NCBI RefSeq assembly: GCF_910596095.1
Contig: NC_056544.1
Location: forward strand, 8,789,155-8,853,154
Direction of reading: 5' to 3'
Length of the DNA stretch: 64,000 nt
DNA from: Thunnus maccoyii
Lineage: Eukaryota; Chordata; Actinopteri; Scombriformes; Scombridae
The stretch's first letter is position 1. Each line of letters starts with the position of its first letter. Positions 60,709 to 64,000 of the stretch are shown here, in pieces. Made by a program: the position numbers and the translations under genes. Below the pieces are notes generated by a model that made no database searches, had not been told where the DNA came from, and saw only the letters and a program-made list of their open reading frames with translations.

Positions 60709-62992
60709 CTGAAGGGACAGAGCAAAGGAGAATGTCAGTGATATGATTTGTGACATTGTCCCAGTGCCAATGTCAACCCTAATTCCTAAGCACATGACTG
60801 ATTAGTGAAAATGTGTGACTGCAGGAAGGCCATAATTTTATTTATGATGACTGAGAGAGCACTTCAAATCACATTAACTGGACAATGCAGAACAAAATGT
60901 GTGTGAAAAGGACTAAAAATGTTCATGAACGAACCCTAAAGCTCTTGACAGCTTCACAGGGAGACAGTGTGAACATCTTGTGGGCTTATTGAAAATGTAC
61001 AGTGAATCAACAATTTGGAGAGGGTGGACAATTTGGACAAGACCATAGAGAACTCTGATGTTCAGAGTGGAGAATATAAGTGATATATGTGACCAAAATA
61101 ACTTTTTTCAGGATTAACCTTTTATTATGACAGCTGAAACAGAATTCAGTGATTTCTCTTGAAGTGGTTTAAAAAGGGGCTATTTTATGGTTGTATGTGT
61201 ATACCTGTGACATTCTGCTTCTGAGAGAAAACAGTGAGGCGACGTGGGAGGCAACTCAAACTGTCCGCCATGTATAGTTTTCTATAAGTGTATAAATAAA
61301 CCACTGTCTAAAACCGACGATTGACGTGTAAGGCACGCTTAGTGGGGGGGGGCATGGATAGCCGTAATTCACAACAGCTGTTCAGGCTCAAAAAACACCC
61401 AACCCCCTCATCCTGTTGTCTCCCAGCCACTCAGAAATGAAAGTGTGGAAGAGAGTAAAGAGACTTTGGGTGATTTTTGTTGGTGAGTGGAGGAATGGAA
61501 GAAAGAGTGAGAGGGAAGGAGGCTAGAAGTTGAGGAAAGAGTAAAGAAGAACTTCAGGACAAGAAGAGTGCGAACGAGGATGAGGAAAAGGGAAGAAAGA
61601 GGAAGGTGAGAGGAGAAATGAGAAGTGGAGTGGGAGTGGAAAGTAGTGAGGGAGCGGGGGAGGCACCGCTGTTTCTAATCAACAGAAATGCTGAGCTAGG
61701 CGACGTGTCTGATTTTGGTGGCCAGACTCCACCAGGCGCACGTCGGGGGCACGTTTGTTTTTCACTGCGCCGGCTGTCTCTCTGAAACGGCTCCGATTTC
61801 ACAAGGGATGTCTGGCTGTTTTCATGTTAGTATCTCGGTTTCATCAGACATTCTTGCGAGGGGCGCAGGAATAAGTCTCATTTTGCAGGGGGATAGCCGT
61901 TGAGTAGATTTAACAAGCTGATAGAGTGTGTTGTTTCCACCATCCAGGCCTTTAGAGCCAGCTCGATACAGCCCAGCTGCTTTCATGGGAGAGAAGGAAG
62001 GGGAGAAAACACATCTGGTTCCCCTTGTGTGAAAGATTTAACTATGTGAATGAATAAATGAATTGGCTTTGTAGGAGATGTAGCTGTTACACTGAAACCT
62101 CAGATAGTCATAGGGCCAAGATGCTGATTTGTGGCTTGTGTCAAGAGCCTTGTTTTTCCAAAGTGACACCATGATGTTTTTCTTTCTCTTAAAAGAGATC
62201 TGCATAAATTATAAGGGATGTGGCCTCTTGTGTTTCTCATCTCTGTTAAGTGGGAAATGAAGCAATAAATGACAGAGTGTTGGTGTTTTCTGGTTCAGAA
62301 AACACAAAAGGTTGGCCGATGCACTCTTGGGGAGGGAGATGGATTGCAGAAGTCACGTTTTGCCAGGGGAAAAAGAGATATCTGGCAAAGTCCTTTGGGC
62401 TTTCACCACAATTCCACCCCACCAATTACAGTATTTAACCGAACAACCATTGCGTCAACCATAATTACACAGGCCCAGAACTCGCTCTCACCATGAAAAC
62501 CCCTGTGGCCCTAAGCCCGTATAGTAGTCTGCTCTCCAGGAGGAGGGCACAACTGGCTCTCCCTGAAGCCCACTTTGTGTCTGCAAGGTGACAACAGCAC
62601 ACACTATGGTAGTGCTTAAACACCATAGTCCAACTAGAATGTGTGTGTGGAAATTTCAGATGTGCCTGCTGCTTGTTTTTTTAGTTAATTGCATAAACAT
62701 AACCCATCACCTGGAATTGTCAATGTAGTAGCCACTGACACATTGCTAATTATTAGGGTCTAAGAGACAGTCACTAAATAATTGCAAAGGTGTTAACAAG
62801 TGCTACCTATGCAGTAGCTGGTTGGTTGCTACATCGTTGCTAGGGTGTCAGCAGTGGTTGCTAGATGCTTCAGGGGTGATTTCAAGGTGATTTCTGCAGC
62901 TTAGCTTTAGTAGATGGTTGCTGAGTGGTTGCTAGGTTGCTCAAAGAGGTTGCTATGGTGTTACAGTCCAATTACACACTTCCATTCTATTT
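60709..62992 (-). other. plpp3: plpp3 intron, candidate regulatory DNA at 61680-62040
   Basis: Intron upstream of the first visible plpp3 exon. From about 61680 to 62040 the sequence is non-repetitive and CpG-bearing (ggcgacgtgtctg, aggcgcacgtcgggggcacg, aacggctccgatttc) in AT-rich surroundings, suggesting a possible enhancer. From about 62810 to 62970 an irregular repetition of ggttgcta units (gttgctagggtgtc, ggttgctaggttgct) forms a diverged minisatellite common in fish. Confidence 0.4.
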
Positions 62993-63322
62993 TAGAGCTG
63001 CAACGATTAGTCGATTAATCGATTAGTTGCCAAGTATTACATTATTCACCAACTATTTTCAAAATTGATTGTTTTGAGTCACTTTTTTAAGGAAAAAAAA
63101 AATCAAAATTCTCTGATTCTTGCCTCTTGAATGTGAATATTTTCTGGTTTCTTTAGTCTTCAATGACAGTAATATGAATATCTTTGGGTTGCTGAGTGAT
63201 AGTTGAGAGAAAAGAGGACATTGGATGGCATGTTTCACTATTTTCTGTCATTTTATGGACCAAACAACTAATCAATTAATCAAGAAAATAATTGACAGAT
63301 GAATCATTAGTTGCAGCCCTAT
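62993..63322. repeat. hAT-like non-autonomous DNA element, copy C
   Basis: Starts tagagctgcaacgattagtc and ends ttagttgcagcccta, with clear inverted termini (TAGRGCTGCAAC...). Arms are rich in CGATTAATCGATTAG and AACTAATCAATTAATC. It is the best preserved of the three copies. It sits in the plpp3 intron. Confidence 0.8.
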
Positions 63323-64000
63323 GCTATTTACACATTAGATTGATTCAAGACAGATACTATAGAAACAAATCTAGACGCTCTGCTTTTATCATGATCACTT
63401 TACTATTGCCTTGCCATTTAACCACTATTTAAAAACTCGTGTGGAAAAATGAAGTCTGAAAAGACACTCTGGATCGCAGTTATCTGTGTAAAAGTGTCAA
63501 GTGTGAGCCGTTACAAGGCCAGTCTAGACATATGTAATGGTCATAGTGGAAGCATATCTGAAAAAAAATGTGGCAGAAAAACATTCGGCGTATTGAGCTT
63601 CAACCTCTGATCGGTGGCAAATGGAGAAAAATGCATTTGAATTACAGTATGACGGTTACTGTGTGGATTTTCAACACATCCACACTGTTTCCTCTCAGGA
63701 GATTGCAACAAACTACTCAACACTTCACTTGCTCAAGTGCTTTAATCACCGGAGTCATCTTAAGCTCCTAAGAGAAAGCCTTGAACAAATGTTGTTGACT
63801 GGTTGTTATCTGGAATGTGCTGAAGCCAATCACAGGGGCTGATAGCACAGGTATGGGGAGGTGCTGCTTCAGTAATCATGTAGGATAATCTCAGTTTATA
63901 CCAACACAGAATGGACTGTCAGATAAAAGCCTTCTGATGGGGTGTGCACAAGTGGATTTCTCTGCATCTAAATCTAGTGTTAATGTGTGTGGACTGTGTT
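63323..64000. other. plpp3 intronic DNA to the window edge
   Basis: Short open frames on both strands near 63540-63840 have no recognisable content. No exon was seen; the missing upstream plpp3 exons must lie to the right of the window. Confidence 0.45.

Noticed and set aside
1-64000. tRNA, rRNA, snRNA or microRNA genes
   Set aside because: No cloverleaf with A/B boxes, no snRNA signature and no convincing unique hairpin was spotted by eye; a covariance-model scan would be needed to exclude them.

Overview
This 64 kb window is nuclear genomic DNA from a ray-finned fish, most likely a spiny-rayed teleost. Four multi-exon vertebrate genes can be rebuilt exon by exon with consistent splice phases. 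Three are complete (ints15, rgs11, pgap6). A fourth, a lurap1 homologue, is also complete, and a fifth, plpp3, is cut by the right edge. The non-coding DNA is AT-rich, full of CA/GT, GA, CTT and ATT microsatellites, and carries interspersed repeats of kinds common in teleosts: an L2-type LINE, hAT-like and Tc1-like non-autonomous elements, and LINE 3' tails. No bacterial-type operon, CRISPR array, tRNA or rRNA gene was seen.

Layout. 1-11.4 kb: mostly repeats and gene-poor DNA, with a possible terminal exon of an unidentified minus-strand gene (664-813), CpG-rich promoter-like DNA near 2.8-3.5 kb, and a decayed LINE (8.84-10.44 kb). 11.4-16.4 kb, minus: ints15 (Integrator subunit 15; 7 coding exons, 460 aa). 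17.4-25.1 kb, plus, head-to-head with ints15: rgs11 (R7-family RGS; 17 exons, 473 aa) with a 0.65 kb TATAC pentanucleotide array in one intron. 28.6-35.6 kb, minus: pgap6/tmem8a (13 exons, 769 aa). 36.9-39.4 kb, minus: lurap1 (3 exons, 308 aa). 39.8-56.9 kb: about 17 kb with no intact gene, containing repeats, a broken C1q-like gene with a TATA box still in place (47.0-47.9 kb), and several non-repetitive stretches that look like candidate regulatory elements. 56.9-64 kb, minus: the last four coding exons, 3' UTR and part of an upstream intron of plpp3.

The genes are not one pathway. RGS11 shortens Go signalling with Gbeta5. PGAP6 is a membrane phospholipase acting on GPI-anchored proteins. 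PLPP3 dephosphorylates lysophosphatidic acid and sphingosine-1-phosphate outside the cell. INTS15 belongs to the nuclear Integrator complex. LURAP1 is a cytoskeletal/NF-kB adaptor. In human, RGS11 and TMEM8A both lie on 16p13.3, so their adjacency here looks like conserved synteny. LURAP1 and PLPP3 both lie on human 1p, INTS15 on 7p22.

All gene names come from remembered protein similarity and splice-phase bookkeeping, with no database search. Exon borders were read by hand and may be off by a few bases at ambiguous acceptors.
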